Source: Sulfurovum sp. (GTDB lineage: Bacteria; Campylobacterota; Campylobacteria; Campylobacterales; Sulfurovaceae). From it: a stretch of DNA of 64,000 bases. This document shows positions 1 through 11,995 of the stretch, in pieces. Positions within the stretch are counted from its first letter, which is position 1. Each line of letters opens with the position of its first letter. The stretch spans positions 1-64,000 of the forward strand of contig JAUZSE010000021.1 in the NCBI GenBank assembly GCA_030949725.1. Direction: 5' to 3'. The notes beneath the pieces are model-generated. The model saw nothing but the letters and a program-made list of their open reading frames with translations, was not told where the DNA came from and ran no database searches. The position numbers were made by a program, and so were the translations under genes.

Positions 1-713
1 TGAGGTACATTTTTAAGTGTCTTTTTAAGTCTTACAAGCTCTTCATTCTCTTTTTCGATAGCAACGATTCTACCTTTAGTCTCTTCAGCTACAAATGCAG
101 GATCAAAGTCTTTATAAGAAAGTGTACTAGGTGCCATAGCAGCAGCATGCATAGATACTTCTTTAAGTACAGATGTCATAGCTTCCGCTGTAGCAGCGCA
201 GTCACATTTGGCTTCGATAATCACAGCATTTTGACCATTGGAGTGAAGATATCCACTTACTGCGGTGTTCTCATCAGCATCAATAAGTGCTGATCTTCTT
301 ACCACAAGTTTTTCACCAATGGTTGCAGTCTTTTGAGAGATATATTCCGCAAAAGGTGCACCGTTGATAGTGGATGCATTGATAGCTTCAGCATCAGCAA
401 TACTGTTATCAAATGTATGATTGACAACATCTGCCATAACAGCTAAAAATTTATCGTTTTGAGCAACAAAGTCAGTTTGAGAGTTAATCTCAACGATCAC
501 TGCTTTTTTACCTTCAACTTTAACACCAATTGCACCTTCAGCAGCTACTTTACCAGCTTTTTTAGCCGCAGCACCCATACCTTGATCACGTAACCATGCT
601 ACAGCACCGTCCATGTCTCCATCAGATGCAACAAGAGCCTTTTTACAGTCCATCATCCCTGCTTCAGTCATTTCTCTAAGTTTTTTAATATCTTTTGGTC
701 CAAAGTTTGCCAC
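1..713 (-). CDS. tsf: Translation elongation factor Ts (C-terminus beyond window start; GTG start)
   Basis: Manual reverse translation from GTG at 713 gives VANFGPKDIKKLREMTEAGMMDCKKALVASDGDMDGAVAWLRDQGMGAAAKKAGKVAAEG, typical EF-Ts; lies directly downstream of rpsB. Absent from ORF track (GTG start, truncated). Confidence 0.95.
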   Translation of the reverse strand, partial: MANFGPKDIKKLREMTEAGMMDCKKALVASDGDMDGAVAWLRDQGMGAAAKKAGKVAAEGAIGVKVEGKKAVIVEINSQTDFVAQNDKFLAVMADVVNHTFDNSIADAEAINASTINGAPFAEYISQKTATIGEKLVVRRSALIDADENTAVSGYLHSNGQNAVIIEAKCDCAATAEAMTSVLKEVSMHAAAMAPSTLSYKDFDPAFVAEETKGRIVAIEKENEELVRLKKTLKNVP

Positions 714-715
714 GA

Positions 716-1597
716 TTACCCCTCCGCCAATTCTTTAGCATCACCTTTAGTCTCAGTTTCAGTTTCTGCTTCTACCTTAGGTTCTGTTTTTTCTTCTACA
801 AGTTTTGCAACTTCAGCTTTGGTTGCTGGTGCTGCTGCTTCTTCAGCCGCTGCTTCAGCCATCACTGATTCCATTTCACCTGCAGATACTTCTTCTGCAT
901 TTTCTCCGTTAGCTTCTGCATAAGCAGCTTTACCTTCGATGATTGCTTCGGCCATTTCTTTACAGAAAAGGTTGATTGATCTGATAGCATCATCATTTCC
1001 TGGGATTGGGTAATCAATTACATCTGGATCACAGTTAGTGTCAAGTGGTGCGATAACTTTCATACCCATTCTTCTTGCTTCTTTAACGGCAATATGCTCT
1101 TTAACAGCATCAATAACAAAAACCATATCTGGAAGTTTTTTCATGTGTCTGAAACCCTCCAAGTATGAAGATAGTTTCGCTTTTTTTCTTAAAAGCATTA
1201 ATGCTTCTTTTTTAGTCAACATATCAAGCTGACCATTTTCTTCCATTTGCTCGATAATTTCGAGTTTTCTGATAGATTTTTTCATTGTTGGGTAGTTGGT
1301 AAGCATTCCACCTAACCATCTAGTAGCAACATAAGGCATACCACATCTCTCAGCATGCTCTTTTACGGCATTTCTAGCTTGTTTTTTAGTCCCTACAAAA
1401 AGAACTGTTTGTCCCTCAGCAGCTGCATCTCTTACTACATTGTAAGTATATTTGAAGTATCTAAGTGTTTTTTGAAGGTCAATAATATAAATATTTTTTC
1501 TAGCACCGAAAATAAATTTCTTCATTTTTGGATTCCATCTTCTTGTTTGATGTCCGAAGTGTACACCACATTCGAGTAAGTCTTTCATTGTTACCAT
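716..1597 (-). CDS. rpsB: 30S ribosomal protein S2 with long acidic C-terminal tail
   Basis: [44 protein letters not shown] is a hallmark S2 N-terminus; rpsB-tsf order. Confidence 0.98.
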   Translation of the reverse strand: MVTMKDLLECGVHFGHQTRRWNPKMKKFIFGARKNIYIIDLQKTLRYFKYTYNVVRDAAAEGQTVLFVGTKKQARNAVKEHAERCGMPYVATRWLGGMLTNYPTMKKSIRKLEIIEQMEENGQLDMLTKKEALMLLRKKAKLSSYLEGFRHMKKLPDMVFVIDAVKEHIAVKEARRMGMKVIAPLDTNCDPDVIDYPIPGNDDAIRSINLFCKEMAEAIIEGKAAYAEANGENAEEVSAGEMESVMAEAAAEEAAAPATKAEVAKLVEEKTEPKVEAETETETKGDAKELAEG

Positions 1598-1803
1598 TTT
1601 GTCTCCTTGACATAAATTATTGTTAAATTAGAAGCCAATGCTTCGCTAGGTTTAGTCCACTGTAGTCATCAACACAAAAAGTGCAACCGTTCAAGGAATA
1701 ACCACATGAGTATTTCCAAATTCCAAGTAGAATAAGGAACGAAATTATAGCGAAATAGGTTTAAATTTGAAGTATTTTGTATTGATTCGTCTATTGAAAT
1801 AAT

Positions 1804-4800
1804 TTACTTTTTCATTACAACCCTACACAAGGGATGTTTTAACTCTTTTTTATTTTGTTCATCATACCAAACAACAACATATTCTATTAAAATACTATCA
1901 AAACTAAAACCATCTTGTAATTTTTTATTTATAATTTCTTGAAATTTATTTGATACAACTGCTATTGGTTTATGTTTATAGACGATACATAAGTTATTAA
2001 AGTTTTTTACTTCATTAAATTTAACTTCAATACCTGCAACAACATTACTTTTTTTTCCAAACTTTTCATAATCAAAACCCAAAGATATATCTTTTAAATT
2101 CATAATATGCGTAAAAAGCCTACCACTGCCAGAATAAGTAAATTTATCTGTATAGTATCGTACATACTCTTTTTGTTTATATTTATACGCTCCTAACGTA
2201 AATATATTTAATTCACTCTTTGCTCTTGTCATTCCAACATAGTATAGTCTTAAATTTACTTCACTGTTTTTTTGTTTTATATTGTTTAACAAAAATACCT
2301 TATCAAACTCCATACCTTTAGATTTATGTATTGTAGAGAGTACTATTCCTTTACCAAAGTTTTTAAAATCCTCTAGTTTTATCTCATCTAAATATGCTTT
2401 CCATTCAGATTTATAATATGCATCACTTTCACACATAAAAGCATCTATTATTTTATATAATAATGCCAATTTAGATGAATTTTTATATTTTTTTTTCTAT
2501 AATCTCTAATGATTGCTCAAAATAACTCTCTTTATACTGAGTTTCATCTTCCATGATACAGCTATTTAATAACTTATTAAACTCATAAAGCTCAATGATA
2601 TTTTTGAGTTTGAAGTTTTCTCTGTCTATTATAAATTTTGCATCTATTCCATTCTCTTGCAAGAGTGAATATATCTGCATTATCTCTTCATTGGTATATG
2701 CAAGGATTGCTATATCTTTTGTATCTTTGTACTGTTTTACAAGCTCCACCACTGGTTGAGCTAAATCCATACTATTTTCACAACTATAAATATTTACAAG
2801 ACCCTCTTTTTTTGGAGGCAGAATATAATTCACTCTCTTTATACTTATTTGGAATGTATTGCCTAAATTCATTTGCGTACTGTACTATATTTTTATCACT
2901 TCTAAAATTACACAAAAGTTCATACTTTTTAAATGACTTTTCATCTTCATCCTTAGAAAACGCATCTTCAAACCTCTTTATAAATTCAACATTTGCCCCT
3001 GCAAAGTCCATGATACATTGGTCATCATCGCCTACAGCTATAATCCGTATATCACTACTATTTGCCTCATAGATAGCTTTTATAAATGCAAAACTATCTT
3101 CATTTATATCTTGATATTCATCTAGTACTAAAACTGCTATATGTGGTAATTTTATATCTCCATTTACTATCTGTTTGCTAGCCTCACCTATAGAATTATT
3201 TAGAATACTTTTATCATCTTTACTCTCTCTAGCTATAAGTTTAAGAGCATAGGAGTGAAATGTCTGTATCTCTACATCGTAAGAGAGTGAGCCTATGAGG
3301 GCATTTAGCCTACTCTTAAACTCCCACTTGGCACTCTTTGAAAAGGTAAGCATCATAAATTGTTCAGGTTTGACATCTTCTGTCAATATAATTGAGGCTA
3401 TTTTATGTACAAGTACTTTAGTCTTGCCACTTCCTGGACCTGCTAGTATCATCATAGCTTTTGTAGTTTTGTCTTCTATGATTTGTTTTTGTTCATCTGA
3501 CATCTCTTTGTAGATTTTATCAAACCTCTTTTGAGTGATAGGTCTTGCTATTTTCTCCTTTACAAGTTCGTATCTTTTTATAAATTTCTTATAATCAAGG
3601 GTAAAATAATCTTTTAAAAATTTCATAGCATCACTGTGGCTATGTTTCAACCTAGAAGCGTACTCTCCCATAATATGAATAGACTCTACCTTTGTTTTAT
3701 AGTATGGTTCTAATCTTGCTTTATACTCTGTGTATTTTCTTTTAGAAGCCAATTTATCATTTTTATAAATACTCATAGGAGAGTAGCTAATAAATCTACC
3801 ATTTAGTAGTTCAACTATTTTTAGATTGTGTAGATATAATAACGTTCTATCTATCTCTTTAAGTGTATATTTTTTATCTAAATAATCTTTTAAAGCTTTG
3901 AGAGAAAATTCTATTTTAGCTTTTTCATTAGAGGTTAATTTGCTTTTCAAATAGTCTATAAGTTTATTGGAAATATCATGATTTTTAGTGAGGCTATTTT
4001 TTACACTATCTACATCTTTAAATTCAAAAAACCATATATCTTTCTCTCTATTTATTCTTTTAAAAACAAAGTTTACTTTATCTCTCCAACTCTTTACAAA
4101 TTGTTTTATAAGCTCTGTCTCATTTTTATTTATAACTTTACTATTGTGTAGATATTCATTTATCTCTCTTATGCTCACAGTCTTTTCTCTTAGACTAGAT
4201 AGATAGTCAAATATCATAAGCTCAATATCTTGCAACTTCTTAAACTTACCCATAACCACTTTTGAAGCCTCTAAAGATAAATCTTTTTCATTACCTAATA
4301 TATCCATCTCTTTGAGCTGATTAATGCATAAGGCTATCTCATATTTTGGGTAGCCAAGTAAATACGCTAACTCATCTACCTGTATAGCTTTTGTTTTACC
4401 TTTACCTATAACTATTTGAAGAATCCTCGAAAATCTCTCTTTCTCTTCCTCTGTATATTTAGAATTTTTTAAATTTTGATGTAGTTTTGTTATAGCGTCA
4501 GAAGCGATTGAGTCAGCAAAAAAACTCACCTTATTTCGTTTTCTACTTATATAGCCTTCTCTTTGTAATTCCAAAAGTGCTGTTTTTACTTTAGTCGCAT
4601 AGTCAAAAGATGTATCTTCCACATCCCACCCTGCATCTTTTGCTAACTCAAAGGCTGTTTTATACACTTCTTTACTTTTGTAACTCTTGATTACTCTAAA
4701 TATGGAGTTTATTTCACTTGCTGTAAGTTTAGAACGATTAAGTGTTGCAAAGTGTTTATCTAAGTCATCTTCATCAAAAAGTATAGGGCAGTAGGCTTCT

Positions 4801-6593
4801 AAATCTTGATCTCTAGCCCCACGACCTGCTTCTTGTGCATAGCTCTCTAAAGAGTCAGATACTTCATAATGAATTACATTTTTAATGTTTGGTTTATCTA
4901 CTCCCATACCAAATGCTGTCGTTGCTACTATTATCTCTATGTCATTATTTATATAGCCTTTGAGTATGCCCATCTTCTCTTGAGACTCTATTTTAGAATG
5001 AAAAGATTTTACACTTCTTCCCGTGTCAAGTGCCAACTGTTCTGCTACTTTATCACACTCTTTTGTAGAGGATGGAATATATACAAGTGAAGCTCCATCA
5101 TTTTCATTTAGTATTTTTAAAAGCTTAGTATATTTTCCTTTTTTATCAGATACTATGGCATTGTAATTTAAGTTTTTCTCTCTGGTGTAGCTAAGTATTT
5201 ATCCAACTTAATGTTTAAGCCATCTAAAAATAATTTTCTATATCTTCTATAACACTAGGTTTTGCTGTAGCTGTAAAACAAGAGATAGGTATATGCTCTT
5301 GAAAACTCTTTTTTCACATAACTCTTTGATATAGTCACAGATATAGTAATAATCTTGCCTAAAATCATTTCCCCATGTCGAGAGACAGTGAGCTTCATCT
5401 ATAATAAACCTCTCAATAAATCTATTTTTGAGTATGTTAAATATCATATTAGAGCGAAGTGATTCAGGGGCTATATAGAGTATATCTGCTTCTCCATTTC
5501 TTACCTGTTCTACTGCTTCAGCTCTTTGTGATGGGTTCATAAATCCACTAATGGCAACTGCCTTGTAGTTTGCTACATTAGCATTAAAGTTTGTAATGTG
5601 GTCTTCTATAAGTGCCTGAAGAGGAGATATAACAACAGTGAGTCCTTTATATACCGATGCTTTTATGATAGCAGGTAACCAAAAGGTAAATGTTTTACCT
5701 CCACCCGTTGGTAAAATACATAAAAGGATTCATCCCTAAGCGATGCCTCTACTATTTCTCTTTGCGAAAGTGTAGGTGCATCAAGTACCGATGCGTTTAA
5801 TCTCTCAAATGTTCTAAAATCACCAAAACCAAAAGTTTCTTTAGCAAAAGAGTTTAGGTTTTTACTGGCTATATCTATATCAAAACATAACTTTTTTTGA
5901 ATTTCTACAATATTTGGATAGTCATAAAGTATCTTAGGAGGATGAGACTTCACCTCACTATAAGGAGTCCAAATAGAGATGACATAGGCTAACTCTATAG
6001 CAGTATTTTCTATCGCTTCACTCAAATAGTCTAGATTAATAATTTTACTACCATAATTATTTATGATTAATTTTTCAATGCTACCTTATTTAAAGAAAGA
6101 AAGGTATCTTTTCTATACTCAAAAAACCCAATAAAATATTTATTCTCTTTCAAAAGGTTATAAAATATCGTTTTTGTATCATCTTCTAAAGCATTAAACT
6201 TCTCTTCTATTTTTCAAATAAATCTCGTGTAAGTTCAGAATCTTTTACAGGATTATTTTTGAAATTATCTTCATCTTTATAATTCTTAGGAAGCTTATGT
6301 AATGTTTTTTCATTTAAAAGCAGTAGAGATAAAGGCAGAGTATCTATGATATGATACTTTTTTGCAACTAGATAAAAAGAGGTAGATTTAATAATTTCCA
6401 TATCAAAATCTATAAAGTTATGTCCTCCTATAAATCCTGAAGAATGTCGTATTAAAAAACTAGATGCTTTATCTACAGAGGTGGTTTGCAAATTTCTATC
6501 TTTGTAGACTAAACCTATCTCATTTATTTTTTTAGTTTTTTCATCAACCTCTGTATCACAGTAGATTATCTCTGATGAATCAAAAAAATTCAT
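1804..6593 (-). CDS. Composite exonuclease-RecQ-UvrD helicase, interrupted by several frameshifts (ORFs 1804-2469, 2483-2872, 2784-5036, 5247-5540, 5663-6025, 6207-6593)
   Basis: N-term DEDD-exonuclease-like (IIYCDTEVDEKTKKINEIGLVY...GGHNFIDFDMEII); RecQ motifs rebuilt across frames (ILPTGGGKTFTFWLPAI, FIIDEAHCLSTWGNDFRQDY, TAFGMGVDKPNIKNVIHYEVSDSLESYAQEAGRGARD); UvrD motifs (MILAGPGSGKTKVLVHKIA, LVLDEYQDINEDSFAFIKAIYE, VGDDDQCIMDFAGANVEFI, VLSTIHKSKGMEFDKVFLL). Junctions are mostly homopolymers. Confidence 0.85.
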
Positions 6594-6650
6594 ATATACC
6601 CTTCAACTGCCAAATTTTCTGCTAAATACACGTATATCTCTTTCGCTTCT

Positions 6651-7130
6651 TCAAATATTATTTTCCTCTTGTAAGCCTTCCAATCTATCCTTCACAATAG
6701 AAGCATGCTCTTTAACCCTCACCTTTGTCCATACCGCAGCGATCTCACCCTCAGGATTGATGATAAACGTTGAACGTACCACCCCCATATATTCTTTACC
6801 CATAAACTTTTTGAGTTGCCAAATACCAAAGAGGTTACAAAGTTCTTTCTCTTCATCTGCTAGCAACGTGATTTTGAGTGCTTTCTTTTCTATGAAGTTT
6901 CTATGCTTTTTAGCAGAATCTGGACTCACTCCCAAAATGATCGCATTGAGTCCATCGAAGGCAGGAAGTGCTGCTGTGAAATCACATGCTTGGGTCGTAC
7001 ACCCTGGTGTATTGTCTTTTGGGTAAAAGTAAAGTACTGCCCATCTGCCTTTTATATCTCTAAAACATATCTCTTCATCGTCTTGGTTGGGTAGACAAAA
7101 GTCTGGTACTGCATCACCTATAGTTAACAT
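6651..7130 (-). CDS. bcp: Thioredoxin-dependent thiol peroxidase (BCP/AhpC-TSA family peroxiredoxin)
   Basis: MLTIGDAVPDFCLPNQDDEEICFRDIKGRWAVLYFYPKDNTPGCTTQACDF; PGCTTQAC peroxiredoxin motif. Start chosen at internal Met (7130). Confidence 0.92.
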   Translation of the reverse strand: MLTIGDAVPDFCLPNQDDEEICFRDIKGRWAVLYFYPKDNTPGCTTQACDFTAALPAFDGLNAIILGVSPDSAKKHRNFIEKKALKITLLADEEKELCNLFGIWQLKKFMGKEYMGVVRSTFIINPEGEIAAVWTKVRVKEHASIVKDRLEGLQEENNI

Positions 7131-7170
7131 AAAGTATCCTTTATTATTTCTTTTTGGGTAGTATAACAGA

Positions 7171-7386
7171 ATGAATGAAAAACATAACCCCAGCAAAGAA
7201 GAATTACTCGCAGATATTGAAGAACTCATAGCCTATGGGAGAACTGAACCCACCATAAACCCTGCTCTCTTGGCTTACCTCGAAATAGATGACCTCATCA
7301 ACACTAAAAAAAAGCTACTAGAAAGAGTAGGTAAACTAAGTGATGAAGACAAAGTCTGGTTGGAGGGGTTTACTATTTATCCCTGA
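7171..7386 (+). CDS. Small hypothetical protein (71 aa)
   Basis: Intact ORF in the gap divergent from bcp; plausible coding composition; no family recognised. Confidence 0.6.
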   Translation: MNEKHNPSKEELLADIEELIAYGRTEPTINPALLAYLEIDDLINTKKKLLERVGKLSDEDKVWLEGFTIYP

Positions 7387-7765
7387 AAACTAGTAACTTT
7401 GCAAGCACAAAAGAACTTAGTGTATATACTATAGCAGAGAGAAGCTGTGCTAGATAGGGATTTACAAAACTAAGGAGCCATTGCAGGGTTATAAAGTTTA
7501 GTAGATATGCTATCAACAATACCGCAAAAAACTTGAGTGCCTGTGTTTTCGAGTCTGTGGTGGATTTGAAAGTATACTTTTTGTTGAGATGGTACGAAAG
7601 TACTGCACCTATAGCATACCCTATAGCATTGCTTATCGTTGCACTCACACCAGAGAACATAAGCAGAAAAATGATAGAAAACCCTACTATAGTATTGGCA
7701 ATACCTACGATGTTATAGGTGACAAACTGCACAAGTGTAGTTGGGTATATACTTTTTTTTGGCAC
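7373..7765 (-). CDS. GtrA-like family membrane protein
   Basis: QFVTYNIVGIANTIVGFSIIFLLM...AIGYAIGAVLSYHLNKKYTF is typical of GtrA; adjacent to GtrB-like gene. Confidence 0.85.
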   Translation of the reverse strand: MPKKSIYPTTLVQFVTYNIVGIANTIVGFSIIFLLMFSGVSATISNAIGYAIGAVLSYHLNKKYTFKSTTDSKTQALKFFAVLLIAYLLNFITLQWLLSFVNPYLAQLLSAIVYTLSSFVLAKLLVFRDK

Positions 7766-8729
7766 TAGATTTCTTTATCTATGATGTAGCGTGGTCGCCC
7801 TTTGCCTTGTTGAAAATTGCGTCCGACATACTCACCTATAATACCTAGTGCCATAACCTGAATACCACCTATAAAGTAGATAGAGATCATAGTAGAAGCC
7901 CAACCTTGTACTGCATTACCAAAAAAGTTTTTCAAAGATAACCCATACGATACCAAATAAAGACAGCACAAAAAGTAGAAACCCTACGATGGTGATGAGA
8001 CGAAGAGGCATCACGGAAAAGAAGCTATACCGTCAAGTGCAAAAAGAATCATCTTCTTAAACGGATACTTTGTCTCTCCTGCAAAACGCTCTGCACGGGT
8101 ATAGTAAAGACTGCAAGAACGAAAACCTAAAAGCGGAACTATACCACGCAAGAAAAGATCTATCTCTGTAAATGCTGCAAGGGCATTGAGTGCCTTCTTA
8201 CTTAAAAGCCTATAATCTGCATGGTTAGGGACAGTCTCTATACCCATAAAGTGTTGAAATTTATAAAAAATGCTGCCGTGCCTCTTTTGAATTTGGTATC
8301 TTTACTTCGGTCTTCTCTCACCCCATACACCACATCATAACCTTCTTTGTATTTCTCTACAAAGCCTTTTAGCACTTGTATGTCATCTTGAAGATCGGCA
8401 TCCATGGAAACCAGTGCATCTGCTGTGTTTTTTAGTTGCATAAGTCCAGCTATGAGTGCATTTTGGTGTCCGAAATTACGTGAAAGTTTGATGCCCTTAA
8501 AAAGTGATGAATTTGCTTTAAATTTCTCTATCAATGCCCAAGTATCATCCTTGCTACCATCATCCACATAACACACAAAACTCTCTTTGTCTATATCCCC
8601 TGAGAGTATCATCTGATCAAGTAAAACCTGTAAGCGTTTCGTTGTTTCGCTCAAGCCCTCTTCTTCATTGTAACATGGTATGACGATGCCTAGTTTCATT
8701 TCTTGGACTCCTTGTTTATATTGTGACAT
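7765..8729 (-). CDS. GtrB/DPM1-like glycosyltransferase family 2, frameshifted (ORFs 7765-7971, 8011-8247, 8238-8729)
   Basis: MKLGIVIPCYNEEEGLSETTKRL...VYCVDDGSKDDTW...KLSRNFGHQNALIAGL...SMDADLQDD...GVREDRSKDTKFKRGTAAFFYKFQHFMGIETVPNHADYRLLSKK after adding one T to T6; C-term IGEYVGRNFQQGKGRPRYIIDKEI. Confidence 0.88.
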
Positions 8730-8745
8730 TATACAGAAAAAAAAA

Positions 8746-10521
8746 TCACAACCACCACCAAGGAAACCAAATAAGTGCAGAATCTACATATATTTTTGGT
8801 ACTTCATAGCCACTTAATACAGGATAAAAAGCTAAGAAAAGACCTGCGATTATAGCTAGGTAAAGCACATAAAGTTTACGATATTTGGGGGAAGACTTCA
8901 TCATATCTTTTAGCATATAGACTATGCCCAGCATCATAAACGGTACGGCATAATAAAAGTGGTAAATGAACATCTGTCGTCCTATAAAAATATAAGGCAA
9001 GTATAGTCCCAGAAATGAAAATAAAATAAAAGATGCTTCCAATGTAGCCCGTTTACATACCACGCAAAAAAGATAAAATATAGAAACAATACCTAACCAA
9101 AAAATAGCAGGATTTCCAAAAGCAGTGATAGAGCTAAATAACTTGTCTTGAATCTCCCTGTAGTAGCACATCGGCTTCCAATCCATAGGCCAACTCCACC
9201 AAGGAGAGCCGTAAGGGTGTTCACTAACAACAGCAGAATGATAATTAAACATATTGTACTGATACTCAATAATCTTTTGAAAACTGCCTGTTTGTAGATA
9301 TATATCAAAAAATGAAAGTGCATACACGCTCACAGAAACACCTACATAACTCAATACTCCATAGAGTATAAGTCGATAACCAGAAAAACGCTTCTCTAAA
9401 GGATAACGTGTAATGAGTAAATACAGAGCAATAAATACAAAGCCCAAAGCAGCAAAAACAGCAGACCACTTCACTGCTGAGGCAAGTCCAAAAAAGAGTC
9501 CACTAAGTAAGAGCAGTGAGAGTTTTTGCTTGAGTATAAAACGGTATAAAAAATAATAAGAGATAAATACAAACAGCACGCCAAAGGTGTCTATAAGTCC
9601 TATACGAGCCTGCGTCAGATGCATAAAACTGTACGTCATGACAAATGCTGCCAAAAATGCAAAAAGACGTTTTTTGAAGAGCTGTAAAGCAAAGTAGTAT
9701 GCCATAAAGATCAAAAGTGCCGCAAAAAGTACATTGGTAAAACGCCAACCAAAAGGTGTCATACCAAAGAGTTCAATACCTGGAACAATCAGTAATTTAC
9801 CCAGATAAGGATGTGTCGTTTCATAGACTGGAATATCATGTATCAGTTCATAGGCTGTCCTACTATGATAAATTTCATCAAAAAACATCCCACCAAAGTA
9901 GCTTGTATCTATAGCCATCTCTTGTTCATCATTTAAGTATTTTTTATTTGTGCTAAAAGGTATAGTCTTATCTTTAGACATAAAACGTACCTCATTAAGC
10001 ATCATCTGATTTTTTGTTATACGCAGACGTATTTTGGATGTAGTGACATTTTTATCTATACATTTCCATCGAAAAGAAAAAGGGAAGTTCTTTTTATACT
10101 CATGATATGTTTTCCATTCTTTCCTTTCCAAATATTCTAATGTAAAATTTACATTTTTGTCTATGCCGACGTAATAACATACTTTATCTATGGCTGTGGG
10201 TTTTTCAAAATCAAAAGTAGCAAGAGGTGATGCTTTATGGTGCATAACTTCAAAGTTTTGTGGGGATTCTCTACTTCCCAAACCTAAAAGAGCATAGACC
10301 AAAAAACTTCCAATCAACATGCCCAATAAAGGATAACGAAAAATACGAAGAGACTTTGTGTATCTATAAAAGTTGACTCCCAAAACAAACAGAAGCACAA
10401 TAGCCAACCCTATATAGGCTAGTGTGTTATGTGCATAAATCAACACAAAAAATATTAGGGGCAAGAGTGTGACAGTTTGCATAGAAAGTAATAATTTGTC
10501 TAATTTCATATAAGATCTCAT
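8746..10521 (-). CDS. PMT-family (dolichyl-phosphate-mannose-protein mannosyltransferase-like) membrane glycosyltransferase
   Basis: Polytopic; DEIYHSRTAYELIHDIPVYETTHPYLGKLLIVPGIELFGMTPFGWRFTNV and SAVKWSAVFAALGF are PMT-like; adjacent to gtrAB. Confidence 0.85.
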   Translation of the reverse strand: MRSYMKLDKLLLSMQTVTLLPLIFFVLIYAHNTLAYIGLAIVLLFVLGVNFYRYTKSLRIFRYPLLGMLIGSFLVYALLGLGSRESPQNFEVMHHKASPLATFDFEKPTAIDKVCYYVGIDKNVNFTLEYLERKEWKTYHEYKKNFPFSFRWKCIDKNVTTSKIRLRITKNQMMLNEVRFMSKDKTIPFSTNKKYLNDEQEMAIDTSYFGGMFFDEIYHSRTAYELIHDIPVYETTHPYLGKLLIVPGIELFGMTPFGWRFTNVLFAALLIFMAYYFALQLFKKRLFAFLAAFVMTYSFMHLTQARIGLIDTFGVLFVFISYYFLYRFILKQKLSLLLLSGLFFGLASAVKWSAVFAALGFVFIALYLLITRYPLEKRFSGYRLILYGVLSYVGVSVSVYALSFFDIYLQTGSFQKIIEYQYNMFNYHSAVVSEHPYGSPWWSWPMDWKPMCYYREIQDKLFSSITAFGNPAIFWLGIVSIFYLFCVVCKRATLEASFILFSFLGLYLPYIFIGRQMFIYHFYYAVPFMMLGIVYMLKDMMKSSPKYRKLYVLYLAIIAGLFLAFYPVLSGYEVPKIYVDSALIWFPWWWL

Positions 10522-10588
10522 AAAGTAGTGGATTTTGTTTGCGATTATATCATAGATGATAGAAAGTACAAGAACTTTTTAATCCCAC

Positions 10589-11995
10589 CTAAACAATAAG
10601 CCCCTTAATAATACTCGTGATCAAGTCCTCATACTCTTTAAGGTCTTCTGCTCCCAAGGTTTTGCCTGAGCGAAACTTTTTATGATACTTTTCCAAAGAC
10701 TTTCTTAACCTAGCATCTAGCCATTTATCTTTAAAGGTATGGTCCATCTCGATGTTGAACATTTCTCTTTTGGCATGAGAAGTTTGTGCCACTTTCATCG
10801 TATGGTACATCGCACGTCCCAATAAAATATAAGGAAAATTTCTGTTTTCCATTGGTCCCATCTCTAAGTAGCGTCTGCCCATAGTTTGTCCTAAAACTTT
10901 TACTTCTGAAAGTTCATTAAACCCGAAGTATGCTCCCGTACCACCAACCACTGCTCCTATGATTCCACCCAAAAGTAGAGTATGCCCAGCAAAAATCAAA
11001 TCAATGCCTGCACCCGTCACTGCACCAGAAGTGACACCTGTAATGATAAGTTCTTTGCGTGTGAGTCCAAACACAGAAGCGGTCTCTTCTGAAAAAAGAT
11101 CCATCCCCTCAAAGGTTAAAACTTTTTCTTCTTTTTGAAGGTGACCATGGTTCCACACCTCTTCTATGGACTTTTGTGTATGTATTTCTAAGTTTCGTAA
11201 ACTGTCTTTATACTTAGCTTCTATCTGCTCTTTTTCTTCTTCGCTTGCTTCTTGAGTATCAAAGTAAAACTTCTCCACAGCACTCACAGAGTCATATACC
11301 AATCTACTCACCAATGATGCACTACGCGTAAACATTTGCTCCTGATACTGTGTAAAAAGTTTGATAGATGCTTTGATGGGTGCTATCCACTCCTCTTTGA
11401 GCTGCGCCATACTCTCCAAAATACTCATATGCTGTTCAAAGTTTGTTTGCATAGGATTAAAGGTACGTACCATCTTAAAATAATGCCCCAATGCCCTCTT
11501 CCATTCTTGGGAATAGTCACTGTCATCAATATGGTTGATAAGTGCCATAGAAGGCTGCCCTGTCCAACGTAATATCTCCATCTCTGCTTCATACTCTTCA
11601 CCATACGGTTTAGACGCATCCACCACATAGATGATACCTGCTCCAGCCATAATGGGTTCAAGCAATTCCACTTCATCGTTAAAACGTGCATCATCTTTAT
11701 GTGTATGAATAAAAGCTTGTACCACTTCATGCTTTTTATCGGCAGATACATCATGCTTTTCAAGCCATGCTAAGACTCTTCTAGCCCTTTGAAAACCTGG
11801 AGTATCAAACAGTTCATACAGCACTTTACCATCTACACTCAAAGGGAAAGATCGTTTTTTGGTTGTGGTACCTGAAGTGTTTGATATATGTACCGAGTCA
11901 TCCAGTGCCAAAGCAGCCACTATGGAACTTTTGCCTTTGTTTGGGTGTCCTACGACAGCAAATTTAGGGTGTGTATACTTCATAACTTTAACCAT
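10589..11995 (-). CDS. DUF3482-type GTPase
   Basis: P-loop FAVVGHPNKGKSSIVAAL, G3 DTPGF, alanine/glycine-rich membrane segment; coupled to DUF2868 gene. Confidence 0.8.
   Translation of the reverse strand: MVKVMKYTHPKFAVVGHPNKGKSSIVAALALDDSVHISNTSGTTTKKRSFPLSVDGKVLYELFDTPGFQRARRVLAWLEKHDVSADKKHEVVQAFIHTHKDDARFNDEVELLEPIMAGAGIIYVVDASKPYGEEYEAEMEILRWTGQPSMALINHIDDSDYSQEWKRALGHYFKMVRTFNPMQTNFEQHMSILESMAQLKEEWIAPIKASIKLFTQYQEQMFTRSASLVSRLVYDSVSAVEKFYFDTQEASEEEKEQIEAKYKDSLRNLEIHTQKSIEEVWNHGHLQKEEKVLTFEGMDLFSEETASVFGLTRKELIITGVTSGAVTGAGIDLIFAGHTLLLGGIIGAVVGGTGAYFGFNELSEVKVLGQTMGRRYLEMGPMENRNFPYILLGRAMYHTMKVAQTSHAKREMFNIEMDHTFKDKWLDARLRKSLEKYHKKFRSGKTLGAEDLKEYEDLITSIIKGLIV

Noticed and set aside
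1038-1579. Plus-strand ORFs over rpsB
   Set aside because: Antisense to a clear S2 gene; low-quality translations. Same reasoning applied to other plus-strand ORFs opposite confident minus-strand genes (e.g. 2638-3072, 20611-20994, 22201-22650, 31208-31621).
1804-6593. Decayed helicase pseudogene
   Set aside because: Reading across frames gives uninterrupted RecQ and UvrD motifs, and most breaks lie in homopolymers, so sequence error fits better than decay.
7765-8729. Three separate small glycosyltransferase-related genes
   Set aside because: Fragments join into one GtrB-like protein when homopolymer lengths are adjusted by one base.
9093-9748. Minus-strand ORFs inside the PMT gene
   Set aside because: Alternative-frame shadows of an intact 591-aa membrane protein.
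11425-11763. 112-aa ORF inside the GTPase gene
   Set aside because: Out-of-frame shadow with Met/Trp-rich composition.
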